Origin: Vibrio owensii CAIM 1854 = LMG 25443
Lineage (GTDB): Bacteria > Pseudomonadota > Gammaproteobacteria > Enterobacterales > Vibrionaceae
NCBI RefSeq assembly: GCF_000817815.1
Contig: NZ_JPRD01000025.1
Span: 108,226-172,225 of the forward strand
Length of the DNA stretch: 64,000 nt
Direction: 5' to 3'
In this document: piece by piece, positions 43,429 through 52,407 of the stretch
Position numbering within the stretch: position 1 is the first letter of the stretch
Layout of the letters: each line of letters starts with the position of its first letter
Made by a program: the position numbers and the translations under genes
Notes under the pieces: model-generated
What the model saw: only the letters and a program-made list of their open reading frames with translations
The model's database searches: none
Told to the model about the DNA's origin: nothing

Positions 43429-45021
43429 TTAGCCTTCGATACCACGAGATTTTAGGAACTCAGAGTAAGTACCTTTAAAGTCTGTGATTTTACCATCGCG
43501 GATTTCGATGATGCGTGTTGCTAGCGAGTCTACGAATACACGGTCGTGCGATACGAAGAACAATGTGCCTTTGTACTGCTCTAGTGCCGTGTTCAATGAT
43601 TCGATCGATTCCATGTCCATGTGGTTGGTTGGTTCGTCCATTAGCAGCATGTTTGGTTTGTGCATCATTAGCTTACCAAGCAGCATACGACCTTGTTCGC
43701 CACCAGACAGTACTTTTACTGACTTCTTGATGTCATCTTGACCAAACAGCATACGACCTAGGAAACTACGAACCACTTGCTCGTCATCGCCTTCTTGACG
43801 CCATTGACCCATCCAATCCGTTAGGTTTAGGTCTTCTTCGAAGTCGTGTGCGTGGTCTTGCGCGTAGTAACCGATGTTCGCGTTTTCAGACCATTTGAAC
43901 TCACCTGTACGTGGTTCTAGTACACCAGCGAGCGTGTTTAGCAAGGTTGTTTTACCCACACCGTTCTCACCGATGATTGCAACGCGCTCACCAACTTCAA
44001 AAATCGCATTGAAGTTAGCAAACAGGTCGTCTTCAAAACCTTGGCTTAGGTTTTCAACAATCAGAGCGTTACGGAATAGCTCTTTAGACTGCTCAAAACG
44101 AATGAATGGGTTTTGACGGCTAGACGCTTTTACTTCGTCCAGTTTGATCTTGTCGATTTGCTTAGCACGAGATGTTGCTTGTTTTGCTTTCGATGCGTTT
44201 GCAGAGAAACGTGCAACGAACGTTTGTAGCTCGGCGATTTGTGCTTTCTTCTTCGCGTTGTCGTTTAGTAGACGTTCGCGAGCTTGAGAAGCCGCAGTCA
44301 TGTACTCATCGTAGTTGCCTGGGTAAACACGTAGCTCACCGTAATCCAAGTCAGCCATGTGCGTACATACTGAGTTTAGGAAGTGACGGTCGTGTGAAAT
44401 GATGATCATTGTGCAGTTACGCGCGTTTAGCGTGTCTTCCAACCAACGGATAGTGTCCATATCCAAGTTGTTGGTTGGTTCGTCAAGAAGCATTACGTCT
44501 GGGTCTGCGAATAAAACCTGCGCTAGAAGCACACGAAGTTTCCAACCCGGTGCAACTTCACTCATTAGACCGAAGTGTTGCTCCATTGGAATACCTACAG
44601 CAAGAAGAAGCTCACCCGCTTTTGCTTCTGCCATGTAACCGTCCATTTCCGCGAACTGAACTTCTAGGTCAGCCACTTTCATGCCGTCTTCTTCGCTCAT
44701 TTCAGCAAGTGAGTAGATACGGTCACGCTCTTGCTTCACTTCCCATAGCTCTTTATGACCCATAATTACTGTATCGATTACAGTGAATTCTTCGTATGCG
44801 AACTGGTCCTGGTTCAGTTTTGCAACGCGCTCGTTTGGATCGTAGCTTACGTTACCACTTGTTTGTTCAAGCTCACCGCTCAGGATTTTCATAAAGGTTG
44901 ATTTACCACAACCGTTAGCCCCAATTAAGCCGTAGCGGTTACCTTCGCCGAACTTAACTGAGATGTTTTCAAATAGCGGCTTAGCGCCAAATTGTTGAGT
45001 AATATTCGCTGTGGAAATCAA
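43429..45021 (-). CDS. ybiT: ABC-F family ATPase YbiT
   Basis: A 530-residue soluble ABC-F ribosome-associated ATPase, very similar to E. coli YbiT throughout. ABC domain 1 has GANGCGKST and [19 protein letters not shown]; domain 2 has GENGVGKTT and [19 protein letters not shown]. The linker [21 protein letters not shown] is the P-site tRNA interaction motif region. ABC-F factors relieve ribosome stalling. This is the second ABC-F protein in the window, distinct from Uup. Single-gene unit. Confidence 0.95.
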   Translation of the reverse strand: MISTANITQQFGAKPLFENISVKFGEGNRYGLIGANGCGKSTFMKILSGELEQTSGNVSYDPNERVAKLNQDQFAYEEFTVIDTVIMGHKELWEVKQERDRIYSLAEMSEEDGMKVADLEVQFAEMDGYMAEAKAGELLLAVGIPMEQHFGLMSEVAPGWKLRVLLAQVLFADPDVMLLDEPTNNLDMDTIRWLEDTLNARNCTMIIISHDRHFLNSVCTHMADLDYGELRVYPGNYDEYMTAASQARERLLNDNAKKKAQIAELQTFVARFSANASKAKQATSRAKQIDKIKLDEVKASSRQNPFIRFEQSKELFRNALIVENLSQGFEDDLFANFNAIFEVGERVAIIGENGVGKTTLLNTLAGVLEPRTGEFKWSENANIGYYAQDHAHDFEEDLNLTDWMGQWRQEGDDEQVVRSFLGRMLFGQDDIKKSVKVLSGGEQGRMLLGKLMMHKPNMLLMDEPTNHMDMESIESLNTALEQYKGTLFFVSHDRVFVDSLATRIIEIRDGKITDFKGTYSEFLKSRGIEG

Positions 45022-45236
45022 AACCTTTACCTTAGCAATTCAAGTTTATTGGGAAAAACCGCGCAACGTTACTGCTTAAGGCTACACACTTCAAGTTTTG
45101 TTTTTATTAATTAATGAGAAAAAGCACTGTTTAGCGAACTGATTTTTGAGATTTGGCTAACATAAACCTTGCTAAATTTAAGTGTTCTCACTCTAACCGA
45201 CTCAAAACTGAGACATAAATCCGTCATGACTAACCA

Positions 45237-45267
45237 TTGACATACCCCATGAAATTGGGTTTATAGT
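45237..45267 (+). promoter_or_regulatory. Candidate sigma-70 promoter of the NTPase-mscS pair
   Basis: TTGACA (perfect -35) and TATAGT are separated by 19 bp, slightly longer than ideal. The spacer contains ACCC-N9-GGGT inverted repeats, a possible operator. Confidence 0.5.
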
Positions 45268-45286
45268 GCGTCCCCTTTTATCAATT

Positions 45287-45347
45287 CCGTACGTTATTCC
45301 TTTATTAAGCGTCAGTCTCTATTAAAGAATCGAAACTAAACGTACGG
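45287..45347 (+). repeat. Inverted repeat in the leader of the NTPase-mscS pair
   Basis: CCGTACGTT (45287-45295) and AACGTACGG (45339-45347) are exact 9-bp inverted arms. Inside them, ATTC-CTTTA and TAAAG-AAT extend the pairing imperfectly. The RNA could fold into a long hairpin ending about 75 nt before the start codon. Confidence 0.55.
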
Positions 45348-45421
45348 TCATTGGGTAAAACTCGCATATCGCGATAAAGCAACTACACTAACTCTAACCT
45401 TCTAAGTTTTAAGAGAATTTT

Positions 45422-47767
45422 ATGCATTTCATGGCGCGCATTTTAATGCTAGTCGGTCTCGTGCTTTCTTTACCCGCTCACGCTGAGTGGGAGTACGAAT
45501 TCCAACCTGAGCCTCAAGTCTTGCCTGTAGCGCAAGAGATCGCTCAGGAGATCAATAAGCTGCCAGAGCCTTTGTTTATGTCTGACCAAGACAAACGTAA
45601 GGTCAACCAACTGCTCAATGCAGTAATGAGTGAGCAGCGCAAGCAAACCCTTATCTTTGCTCAACACTTAAAGACATTCCGTGAGTCTGGTGAAGACAAA
45701 GAATGGTTTGAGACGCAATCCAGTTACCTTACGGTCAACAGCCTAGGTCAAAGCAAAGAACGTTTATTAGAGCTAACCGACCCTATCACGCACGACAAAT
45801 TGACCGGTTTTGGTCCTTATGGTGTTACGCAGTTTAAGCAAGAGTGGCGTCAAACTCGGCTTAACGTTGAATACTTGGTGTTCTTCCAGATTCGTTCTTT
45901 CAAATCTCTGATTAAAGAAATTCTGATTTCACCGATTCCGGTTGTTTGGGCTGGCATCAAAGTGTTGTTTATCTATTTCGGTCTGGTCTGGTGGTTAACC
46001 AATAGCAAGCGCATCATTACCCTATTCCGCGAAACGCAGCTAGATAACGTTGCCAAACCGCCAATTTGGGTTCGTTTGATTTGGTATATCAGCCGCGCGC
46101 ACAGAGCAATTGCTTGGTTGATTGCGATTACGCTCTCGCTTCGAGTGCTATCAGAAATCCCAAGCTTGCAGCATTTGATCATTCTAGAAATCTTCACTTG
46201 GTGGGTTCTAGGTGGTTCTATCGCGATTAGCTTTATTCTCGAGTTTGCTTATCGCAACAGTCGCAGCACTAGCCAAGAAGTGATTGCCCTGCGCCTTTCG
46301 ACCATTCGTCGTTACGTTTGGAGCGCTATTGTTGCTGGCGTAATTCTTCAAATCTCGATTCGTACGCTGGGTAAAGGCACCATCTACTCGTGGATCTACA
46401 GCGCGCTGTTCTTCTGGTTTGTATTGGTGACGCTGTCGGTATTGCGCCTATGGCGTAAAAAGGTATTTGAAGTCGCGGAGAAGCTCTCTGATCGTCCTGT
46501 GTGGGTAAACTGGTCTATTCGTCGTAAAGACACCTTGTTTCTAAGCATCATTGGTACGGCTATATGTGCCGTGTGGATTACGCTGCATAGCTTCAAACAC
46601 CGTATTGTCGCAATGCTGTCTAACTACACCATGTTTAGCCAAGCGTTGGCATACTTGTTCCGCATCGAAGTTGCCAAACAAACAGGTAACAAAGGCGGTG
46701 ATACCAACCTAGTAAGAATCAAAGGCGAGCAAACATTCGAGTATATTCTTCCTGGTAGCGAAGACAGCGAGTTGGTCGAGTATGCCTCAGACGAAGTCAA
46801 GCAACTGTCTAAATACATGCTGACAGATAGTCCTGCGGTATGTGTAATTTCTGGTGAACGTGGCGTTGGTACAACGACCTTCCTTCGTACGATCCTGAAC
46901 AAAGTGAAGAACGCCAAACCGCTTTATCTAAACTGCCCATATGCAGGCTACAGTGAACTACTAAAAGAACTGGCTCTACAACTTGGTTTGGAGGAAGACG
47001 CGTCTGAGATTCAGGTTCTTGCGCATTTACGTAAAAGTGACACGCCTTACCTTATTGCAGTTGATAACGCCCAGCGCTTAGTTAAGCCAATGGTAGGCGG
47101 TTTAAGCGGTTTGATTAAACTGACTAATCTACTTCGTCGTTCTAAGAAAAATCACCGCGTTGTCATGGCGATTGAGAAAGCAAGTTGGCGTTTTGTCGAC
47201 CGCGCTCGTGGCGAACGTCTGTTGTTTGACTGGGTGGCGTTTATGCCGCGCTGGAGTGAAAAACAACTGTCTGCGCTGTTTGATACGCGTATTAACCAAG
47301 AGATTGAGAACCCAGTAACGTTTGATGGTCTTGTCGTCCCTAAGCAATGGGACCAAGAAGACATCACGGAAGAAGAACGTGCTAAACAAGGTTTCTACCG
47401 TATTCTGTGGCATTACTCAGATGGTAATCCAACGGTTGCGCTACGTTTCTTCCGCCTGTCTCTTCGTCAGAACAAAGAGACGCAACAAGTGGTGGTTCGA
47501 TTGTTCCACGCACCAGAGTCTCAAGAGCTAGAGAAAATGCCGAAGCCAATGCTAGCCGTGCTGCGCTCAATTGTTCAGCTTGAAGTGGCGTCGCCGGAAG
47601 AGTTGTCTGAGTGTACTCAGCTAAGTATTGCGGAAGTTATTGGTACTCTGCGCTACTTCCAAAGCCGCGGCTTTATTGAGTGGAGCGAAGACAAAGCTCG
47701 CGTGTCGGATCATTGGTTCCGTCACATTACCAACGTTCTCGACCGTCAACATTTATTGGTGAAATAA
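45422..47767 (+). CDS. Multi-pass membrane protein with a C-terminal degenerate AAA/STAND-like NTPase and winged-helix domain
   Basis: A 781-residue protein. In order: signal peptide (MHFMARILMLVGLVLSLPAHA), a ~150-residue periplasmic helical domain, about six transmembrane helices (residues ~165-395), then a ~370-residue cytoplasmic part. That part has a P-loop-like GERGVGTTT (478-486) and YLIAVDNAQRL (Walker B-like, Asp548). The Walker A lysine is replaced by Thr484 and the Walker B glutamate by Asn549, so hydrolysis is doubtful. The final ~80 residues look like a winged helix. The mscS gene follows by 2 bp, implying a shared complex or control. I know no described function. Confidence 0.7.
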   Translation: MHFMARILMLVGLVLSLPAHAEWEYEFQPEPQVLPVAQEIAQEINKLPEPLFMSDQDKRKVNQLLNAVMSEQRKQTLIFAQHLKTFRESGEDKEWFETQSSYLTVNSLGQSKERLLELTDPITHDKLTGFGPYGVTQFKQEWRQTRLNVEYLVFFQIRSFKSLIKEILISPIPVVWAGIKVLFIYFGLVWWLTNSKRIITLFRETQLDNVAKPPIWVRLIWYISRAHRAIAWLIAITLSLRVLSEIPSLQHLIILEIFTWWVLGGSIAISFILEFAYRNSRSTSQEVIALRLSTIRRYVWSAIVAGVILQISIRTLGKGTIYSWIYSALFFWFVLVTLSVLRLWRKKVFEVAEKLSDRPVWVNWSIRRKDTLFLSIIGTAICAVWITLHSFKHRIVAMLSNYTMFSQALAYLFRIEVAKQTGNKGGDTNLVRIKGEQTFEYILPGSEDSELVEYASDEVKQLSKYMLTDSPAVCVISGERGVGTTTFLRTILNKVKNAKPLYLNCPYAGYSELLKELALQLGLEEDASEIQVLAHLRKSDTPYLIAVDNAQRLVKPMVGGLSGLIKLTNLLRRSKKNHRVVMAIEKASWRFVDRARGERLLFDWVAFMPRWSEKQLSALFDTRINQEIENPVTFDGLVVPKQWDQEDITEEERAKQGFYRILWHYSDGNPTVALRFFRLSLRQNKETQQVVVRLFHAPESQELEKMPKPMLAVLRSIVQLEVASPEELSECTQLSIAEVIGTLRYFQSRGFIEWSEDKARVSDHWFRHITNVLDRQHLLVK

Positions 47768-47769
47768 CG

Positions 47770-48648
47770 ATGAAAAAACTACTCACCGTATTAGCGTTAT
47801 CGCTATTAAGCACCTCTGCATTGGCGACTGAAGACATCGCGAGTGTGGATAATATCTCGCAAATCGCTAGCCTAATTCGTTGGAGCGGCGTGTTCTTCTC
47901 CATCATTGTGATTGCCTCAACGTGGCTATTGCTTAAGTTCATGAACTCGATGGTAGAAAGTATTGGTAGCCAGTTCGTACAATACCGCATGGTGCTACAG
48001 AAGCTTCAATCTTTCTTGCAGTTCTTTATCTACTTAACCGCTGGCTCTGTCGTGTTTATGATGAGTTTCCGTATTAACGATCAAATCCTTGCTTTGATTG
48101 GTGGTACGTTAGCAGTTTCGGTTGGTTTCGCCTTGAAAGATCTAGCCGCATCCTTCATCGCGGGTATGACGGTTATGGTGGATCGCCCGTTCCAAGTTGG
48201 TGACCGCGTCACGTTCGAAGGTAACTACGGCGATATCATTGCGATTGGTTTGCGCTCTGTGCGTATGCGCACCCTAACCGATGACATCATTACGATTCCA
48301 AACAACAAGTTCTTGAGTGAAGTTGTGGTCAGCGGTAACTACGGTGCGCTGGATATGCAGGTGGTGATTCCGTTTTATGTCGGCATGAATGAAGACATTA
48401 CGTTAGCGCGTGACTTGATTCAGGAAGCGGCGTCTTCAAGTCGTTATATCCACCTACCTAAGCCGGTAACGGTTCTTGTCAAGCAGACCATTACGGAAAA
48501 CTACTTGGCAATTCAACTAACGTGTAAGGCTTATGTGGTAGATACCGCTTACGAGAAATTGTTTGAAACCGACATTACTCTGCGTGTGATGAAAGAGTTC
48601 AAAAAGCACGGTATCAATCCTCCGAAGATTGCAGTGCATACGGGTTAA
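47770..48648 (+). CDS. MscS-family small-conductance mechanosensitive channel with signal peptide
   Basis: A 292-residue inner-membrane channel. It has a signal peptide (MKKLLTVLALSLLSTSALA), a short periplasmic segment, three transmembrane helices and the MscS pore/beta domain: SVGFALKDLAASFIAGMTVMVDRPFQVGDRVTFEG, then ITIPNNKFLSEVVVSGN and the C-terminal alpha/beta domain. MscS channels release solutes on membrane tension. I chose the ATG at 47770; the frame further upstream lies inside the preceding gene. Coupling to the NTPase-like membrane protein suggests a gated or regulated MscS variant. Confidence 0.88.
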   Translation: MKKLLTVLALSLLSTSALATEDIASVDNISQIASLIRWSGVFFSIIVIASTWLLLKFMNSMVESIGSQFVQYRMVLQKLQSFLQFFIYLTAGSVVFMMSFRINDQILALIGGTLAVSVGFALKDLAASFIAGMTVMVDRPFQVGDRVTFEGNYGDIIAIGLRSVRMRTLTDDIITIPNNKFLSEVVVSGNYGALDMQVVIPFYVGMNEDITLARDLIQEAASSSRYIHLPKPVTVLVKQTITENYLAIQLTCKAYVVDTAYEKLFETDITLRVMKEFKKHGINPPKIAVHTG

Positions 48649-48687
48649 TTCAACGTATTCCTCTCGCCTTTAGAGGCGACAGATACA

Positions 48688-48720
48688 AAAAGGGTCAGTG
48701 ATTTACACTGACCCTTTTCT
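48688..48720. terminator. Bidirectional terminator between mscS and the histidine kinase gene
   Basis: AAAAGGGTCAGTG-ATTTA-CACTGACCCTTTT perfect 13-bp stem followed by T residues on the plus strand and A-rich on the other side. Confidence 0.93.
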
Positions 48721-48747
48721 TTGCGCGTTACGAATTGGAATCGCCGG

Positions 48748-50790
48748 TTAAGCGATATTCGTTACCTCAAGCAGTAGCTCGGCTTTCTTTGGCAGGTAGA
48801 TACTGAACGTACTGCCTTTGCCCCATTCCGATTCAGCTTTTAGCTCGCCGCCTGTTTGACTAAGAATACTTTGCGAAACAGAAAGCCCTAGCCCGGTACC
48901 GTCGCGTTTAGTGGTATAGAACGGAGAGAAGATACGACTTAAGTTTTCTGGCTTGATACCGCAACCTTCGTCAGTGACATGAATCGCGGCACCTTTCAGT
49001 TCGCCGTCTTCAATCCAATCTTCACTCACGACGGTTAGCTTGCCTTTGCCGTCCATCGCGTGAATGCCATTCATCTGCAAGTTCACCAGAATCTGCAGCA
49101 AGTGGTGGCGGTTGATCTCGACCGAGGTATGGGCTTGTAAATCGGTGACAAAATCGATGTCGCGCTTTTTAGTGCCGGTTTTAACCAGCGTAATACTCTC
49201 ATCGATAATTGGATTCACGTGCTGCCACGTAATTTCGTCTTGTACACCGCCCTGACGGCTGTATTGCAGTAAGCTGCGCGTGATATTACGAATACGGTCA
49301 ATTTGAGCGTGAATCGCATCAATCTCTTCCTGAACGCGGCTTGCCTCTTCACCTAGCTCAAACTGAATCAATTCAACGTTACCCAGAATCACTGCGGTTG
49401 GGTTGTTAATCTCGTGGGCGATCCCAGCAGTCAACTCACCCAGTGCGGCAAGCTTTTCGTTGACGACCAGTTTGTCACGGGTTTGGTTGAGCAGTTGAAT
49501 ATGAAGTTCAAGCTCTTCAGTTTTGTCTTTCAAACTCGCCGTACGTTGTTGAACTTTACCTTCCAGCTCCATGGCGGAGTTCTTCAGCTCGACTTTGCGA
49601 TCTTCCAAAGCATCAAGCATGTTATCGAACTGACGCGCTAACTGAGCGAGTTCGTGGTGTTCATCCAGCCCTAATGGACCAATGCGCTTTTCTTTACCCA
49701 ACTGGACAAGCTTCACGACTTTGTAGATGCGCTCGATTGGACGGAATAGATCACGAGAACCGCGATACACCATCACGCCAGAAACTAAGAGCAACATTAA
49801 GGTAATCAAGCTAATCTCAACGATATTTGTCATATACGCTTTGACGAATGGCCACATCAAGTAACCGGTGTAGAGCATACCAATGACATTGTCGTACTGG
49901 TCTTTGATTGGTTGATAAGCAGTGATGTACCAAGCATCGTAAACAAACGCGCGATCGACCCATTGCTCACCTTCCGCCAATACCTTGTTGTATACCTCTG
50001 AACTCACCCGCGTACCGATAGCGCGACCTAAACGTTGGTCACTGTCTAAGGGAACGTTGGTGCTGACGCGAAGATCATCCAAAAATACCGTCAGAGTCCC
50101 CACGGGACGGAGGGTGTCGTTATCACTCAAATAGATAAGATCACGAATTTGATCGACCAATACCGTGCTGTTGTTAAGCAGCAAACCGCCATCTAAGAAG
50201 CCAATTAAGTCGTTCTGTTGGCTGTAAACTGGGATCACAGTTCGGCTCACCAAGCCACGCGCTTCCACTCCACCATTCTTTAGAATCGGTACTTCAGCAC
50301 GTTTGGCGAGTTCAGGGTCTAGCTTTTCCAGCTCTTTTCTGTCGAGAACATCGAAGAAAGATTCGCGCTTAGTTAAATCCATAAAGCGGAATTTGTTTTC
50401 CATCGAATTAACACGTTGGAAGGACAAAAAGTCCAAACCGTAGCGTTTTTTCTGTGCAGTCACCCACTTTTGCAACTCTGCTTGTGGGACATTTTGATTC
50501 ACTCGGGTACGGAAGTCATAAGAGTCCGCGAACGATTTCACGTAGTTCGCCTGCTTTTGTTGCAGCAACGTAATACTGTTATTAGCAACGCCCAAACGTT
50601 CCGATACGTCTAACAACGCGTTTTGCCACGTATAATGAATCGACCAATAGATCGTAATGCCGATAAGGGCTATCAGCGTTAGAAAGATTGGCGCAGATGT
50701 CAAAATCAACAGTCGATAACGCACCATGGTTTTGAATCGGTACGTCCATTTAGACAATCCTTTGTGTTGCTGCCAACTACTACTCGGCAT
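48748..50790 (-). CDS. Membrane sensor histidine kinase with periplasmic Cache domain
   Basis: A 680-residue protein. One transmembrane helix near residues 27-52 is followed by a ~270-residue periplasmic sensor (~55-325) resembling Cache_3-Cache_2 (GLVSRTVIPVYSQQNDLIGFLDGGLLLNN and WYITAYQPIKDQYDNVIGMLYTGYL). A second helix (~330-350), HAMP, and a long coiled coil come next. HisKA has His459 in GIAHEINNPTAVILGN, and HATPase_c has NLQMNGIHAM, VTDEGCGI and GTGLGLSVS. The ligand is unknown; small carboxylates are common for this fold. It overlaps the sigma-54 regulator gene by 11 bp, its cognate partner. Confidence 0.9.
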   Translation of the reverse strand: MPSSSWQQHKGLSKWTYRFKTMVRYRLLILTSAPIFLTLIALIGITIYWSIHYTWQNALLDVSERLGVANNSITLLQQKQANYVKSFADSYDFRTRVNQNVPQAELQKWVTAQKKRYGLDFLSFQRVNSMENKFRFMDLTKRESFFDVLDRKELEKLDPELAKRAEVPILKNGGVEARGLVSRTVIPVYSQQNDLIGFLDGGLLLNNSTVLVDQIRDLIYLSDNDTLRPVGTLTVFLDDLRVSTNVPLDSDQRLGRAIGTRVSSEVYNKVLAEGEQWVDRAFVYDAWYITAYQPIKDQYDNVIGMLYTGYLMWPFVKAYMTNIVEISLITLMLLLVSGVMVYRGSRDLFRPIERIYKVVKLVQLGKEKRIGPLGLDEHHELAQLARQFDNMLDALEDRKVELKNSAMELEGKVQQRTASLKDKTEELELHIQLLNQTRDKLVVNEKLAALGELTAGIAHEINNPTAVILGNVELIQFELGEEASRVQEEIDAIHAQIDRIRNITRSLLQYSRQGGVQDEITWQHVNPIIDESITLVKTGTKKRDIDFVTDLQAHTSVEINRHHLLQILVNLQMNGIHAMDGKGKLTVVSEDWIEDGELKGAAIHVTDEGCGIKPENLSRIFSPFYTTKRDGTGLGLSVSQSILSQTGGELKAESEWGKGSTFSIYLPKKAELLLEVTNIA

Positions 50791-52231
50791 AATCCTCGTC
50801 CTCAGAATCCCACTCTTTGTATTTGCGCTCTAGCGTTTTTCGTGCCACTCCTAAATCTCGAGCCGCCGCCGACTTGTTGCCTTCGTGCAAATTAACCAAT
50901 TGTTGGATATGCGCTTTTTCCACTTCTTTTAGTGTCCAAGTGTTTGGATAGCCTTCACCAGAGAACTCTTTGCCCTCTTTGAAGGTTGGCAATTCTTCAC
51001 TGTGTGACACGGTAATGGAGACATTAGGTAAAGCATGACCGCCATTGAGTTCACGCCAGTGATGCGCAGGCGGTTTACCTAACAAAATACAACGCTCGAT
51101 GAGGTTTTTAAGTTCGCGAATGTTACCTGGCCATTCGTACTCACTCATCGCTTCCATATCTTCATGCGCCCACTTCGGTGCTTGCATACCCAGCTCACTG
51201 GTCAGCATATTGCTGAAATATGGAACCAGTTCAAACAAGTCTGTTTTACGCTCACGTAGAGGGGCAACTTCAATCTTCAGCACGTTCAAACGGTAGTAAA
51301 GGTCGCTACGGAAGTTACCTTTGTTGACCTCTTCTTGCAGGTTGCGGTTGGTCGCCGCGACAATACGAACATCAATGCTAATTTCACGCTCAGAACCAAC
51401 CGGACGAATGGTGCGCTGCTCTAACACGCGTAGCAGTGACGCTTGCATGGACAAAGGCATCTCACCGATTTCGTCAAGGAATAATGTGCCGCCATTGGCT
51501 ACGCGGAAAAGACCTTCGCGAGATTTCTTAGCGCCAGTAAAAGCCCCTGAGGTATGACCGAATAGCTCACTCTCTAAAAGCTCTGGTGCAATCGCGCCAC
51601 AGTTAAGTGGGACGAATGGACCTGTTCGACCGCTTGCTTGGTGAATGCCTCTCGCTATCAACTCTTTACCGGTGCCCGACTCACCTTCCACTAGGACAGA
51701 TGCGCGAGACGGCGCAAATTGAGTGATCAGTTGTTTGAGCTGGCGAGTTTTTTCCGAACCGCCAATAATCTCTGAGGTGTTGTGACGCTGATAGTCACGC
51801 TTCATCGCGTATTGCATGCGTTCGTTCAAACGGCGATCCATACAACGACTGACCGCTTTCAGCATCTGTTCTAGGTTAAACGGCTTGAGGATAAAGTCCG
51901 ACGCACCAAGCTGTAGGGCTCGAATCGCAATTTCCAAATCCGCGTAGCCTGTCATAAAGATGACATCCGCGCGTTTGTCGTCATCTTCAAACGCCTCTTC
52001 CCATTCAATCCCTGAACGCCCCGGCAGGTTGATATCTAACAGAATCAAATCGTAGTGGCGTGAGTTACGTAGCTCTTCCGCTTCTTCAATGCTGCCCGCT
52101 GTATCGACTTGAGAAAACAGCTTGCCCAGAGCCTTTTTAAGGATGGCTTGCATACCGAGTTCGTCATCAACGACCAGTACTGAAAAAGCGTTGTATTGTT
52201 GGTTTGTACTAATATGGGATTGAGTAGACAT
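50780..52231 (-). CDS. Sigma-54-dependent response regulator (NtrC family)
   Basis: A 483-residue regulator. The receiver domain has Asp66 in LILLDINLPG and KPF. The AAA+ sigma-54 activation domain has Walker A GESGTGKE, an intact GAFTGA loop and the GGTLFLDEIGEMP Walker B. The Fis-type helix-turn-helix at the C-terminus (NKSAAARDLGVARKTLERKYKEW) binds DNA. All parts needed to activate sigma-54 RNA polymerase are present. It is divergent from the tup operon, which has a sigma-54 promoter, and is the only sigma-54 activator in the window; target genes are inferred. Confidence 0.92.
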   Translation of the reverse strand: MSTQSHISTNQQYNAFSVLVVDDELGMQAILKKALGKLFSQVDTAGSIEEAEELRNSRHYDLILLDINLPGRSGIEWEEAFEDDDKRADVIFMTGYADLEIAIRALQLGASDFILKPFNLEQMLKAVSRCMDRRLNERMQYAMKRDYQRHNTSEIIGGSEKTRQLKQLITQFAPSRASVLVEGESGTGKELIARGIHQASGRTGPFVPLNCGAIAPELLESELFGHTSGAFTGAKKSREGLFRVANGGTLFLDEIGEMPLSMQASLLRVLEQRTIRPVGSEREISIDVRIVAATNRNLQEEVNKGNFRSDLYYRLNVLKIEVAPLRERKTDLFELVPYFSNMLTSELGMQAPKWAHEDMEAMSEYEWPGNIRELKNLIERCILLGKPPAHHWRELNGGHALPNVSITVSHSEELPTFKEGKEFSGEGYPNTWTLKEVEKAHIQQLVNLHEGNKSAAARDLGVARKTLERKYKEWDSEDEDYAE

Positions 52232-52289
52232 ATTTACCCCAGTTGGATTTGAATGGGACAGAGTGTACCAAGTTTAAACAGAGATACCC

Positions 52290-52313
52290 TACAAAAAGTG
52301 CGACATTTTGTAC
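52290..52313. promoter_or_regulatory. Putative enhancer dyad upstream of the tup operon
   Basis: TACAAAA-N9-TTTTGTA (52290-52312) overlaps GACATTTTGTAC (52302-52313). The 12-base core recurs exactly at 42047, and GACATTTTGTC occurs at 40893. The ACA-TTT-TGT centre (52307) is 79 bp from the -24 GG of the tup promoter, the same distance as at the FDH promoter. Confidence 0.55.
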
Positions 52314-52384
52314 CAACGCAAATTTTTATGCAAATAAGTCCATGAATTAGCGCATAAATCAAACATTTTGAGCTTGTAAAATGT

Positions 52385-52400
52385 TGGCATCTTGTTTGCT
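52385..52400 (+). promoter_or_regulatory. Sigma-54 promoter of the tup-mob-moe operon
   Basis: TGGCATC-TTGT-TTGCT keeps TGGCA and TTGCT of the -24/-12 consensus at exact spacing, with two changes (positions 6 and 7). Transcription should start near 52411. Confidence 0.75.
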
Positions 52401-52407
52401 ATATGGA

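Larger units (their letters stand above)
45022..45421. other. 400-bp intergenic region with promoter and long inverted repeat
   Basis: No gene is seen between divergent ybiT and the NTPase-MscS pair. A sigma-70-like promoter is at 45237-45267 and a large imperfect hairpin (45287-45347) lies in the predicted leader. Confidence 0.6.

Noticed and set aside
48200..48212. matS-like GTGACCGCGTCAC inside mscS
   Set aside because: Position 6 is C where the consensus needs A or G, and the bases encode the conserved GDRVT stretch of the MscS family, so coding constraint explains it.
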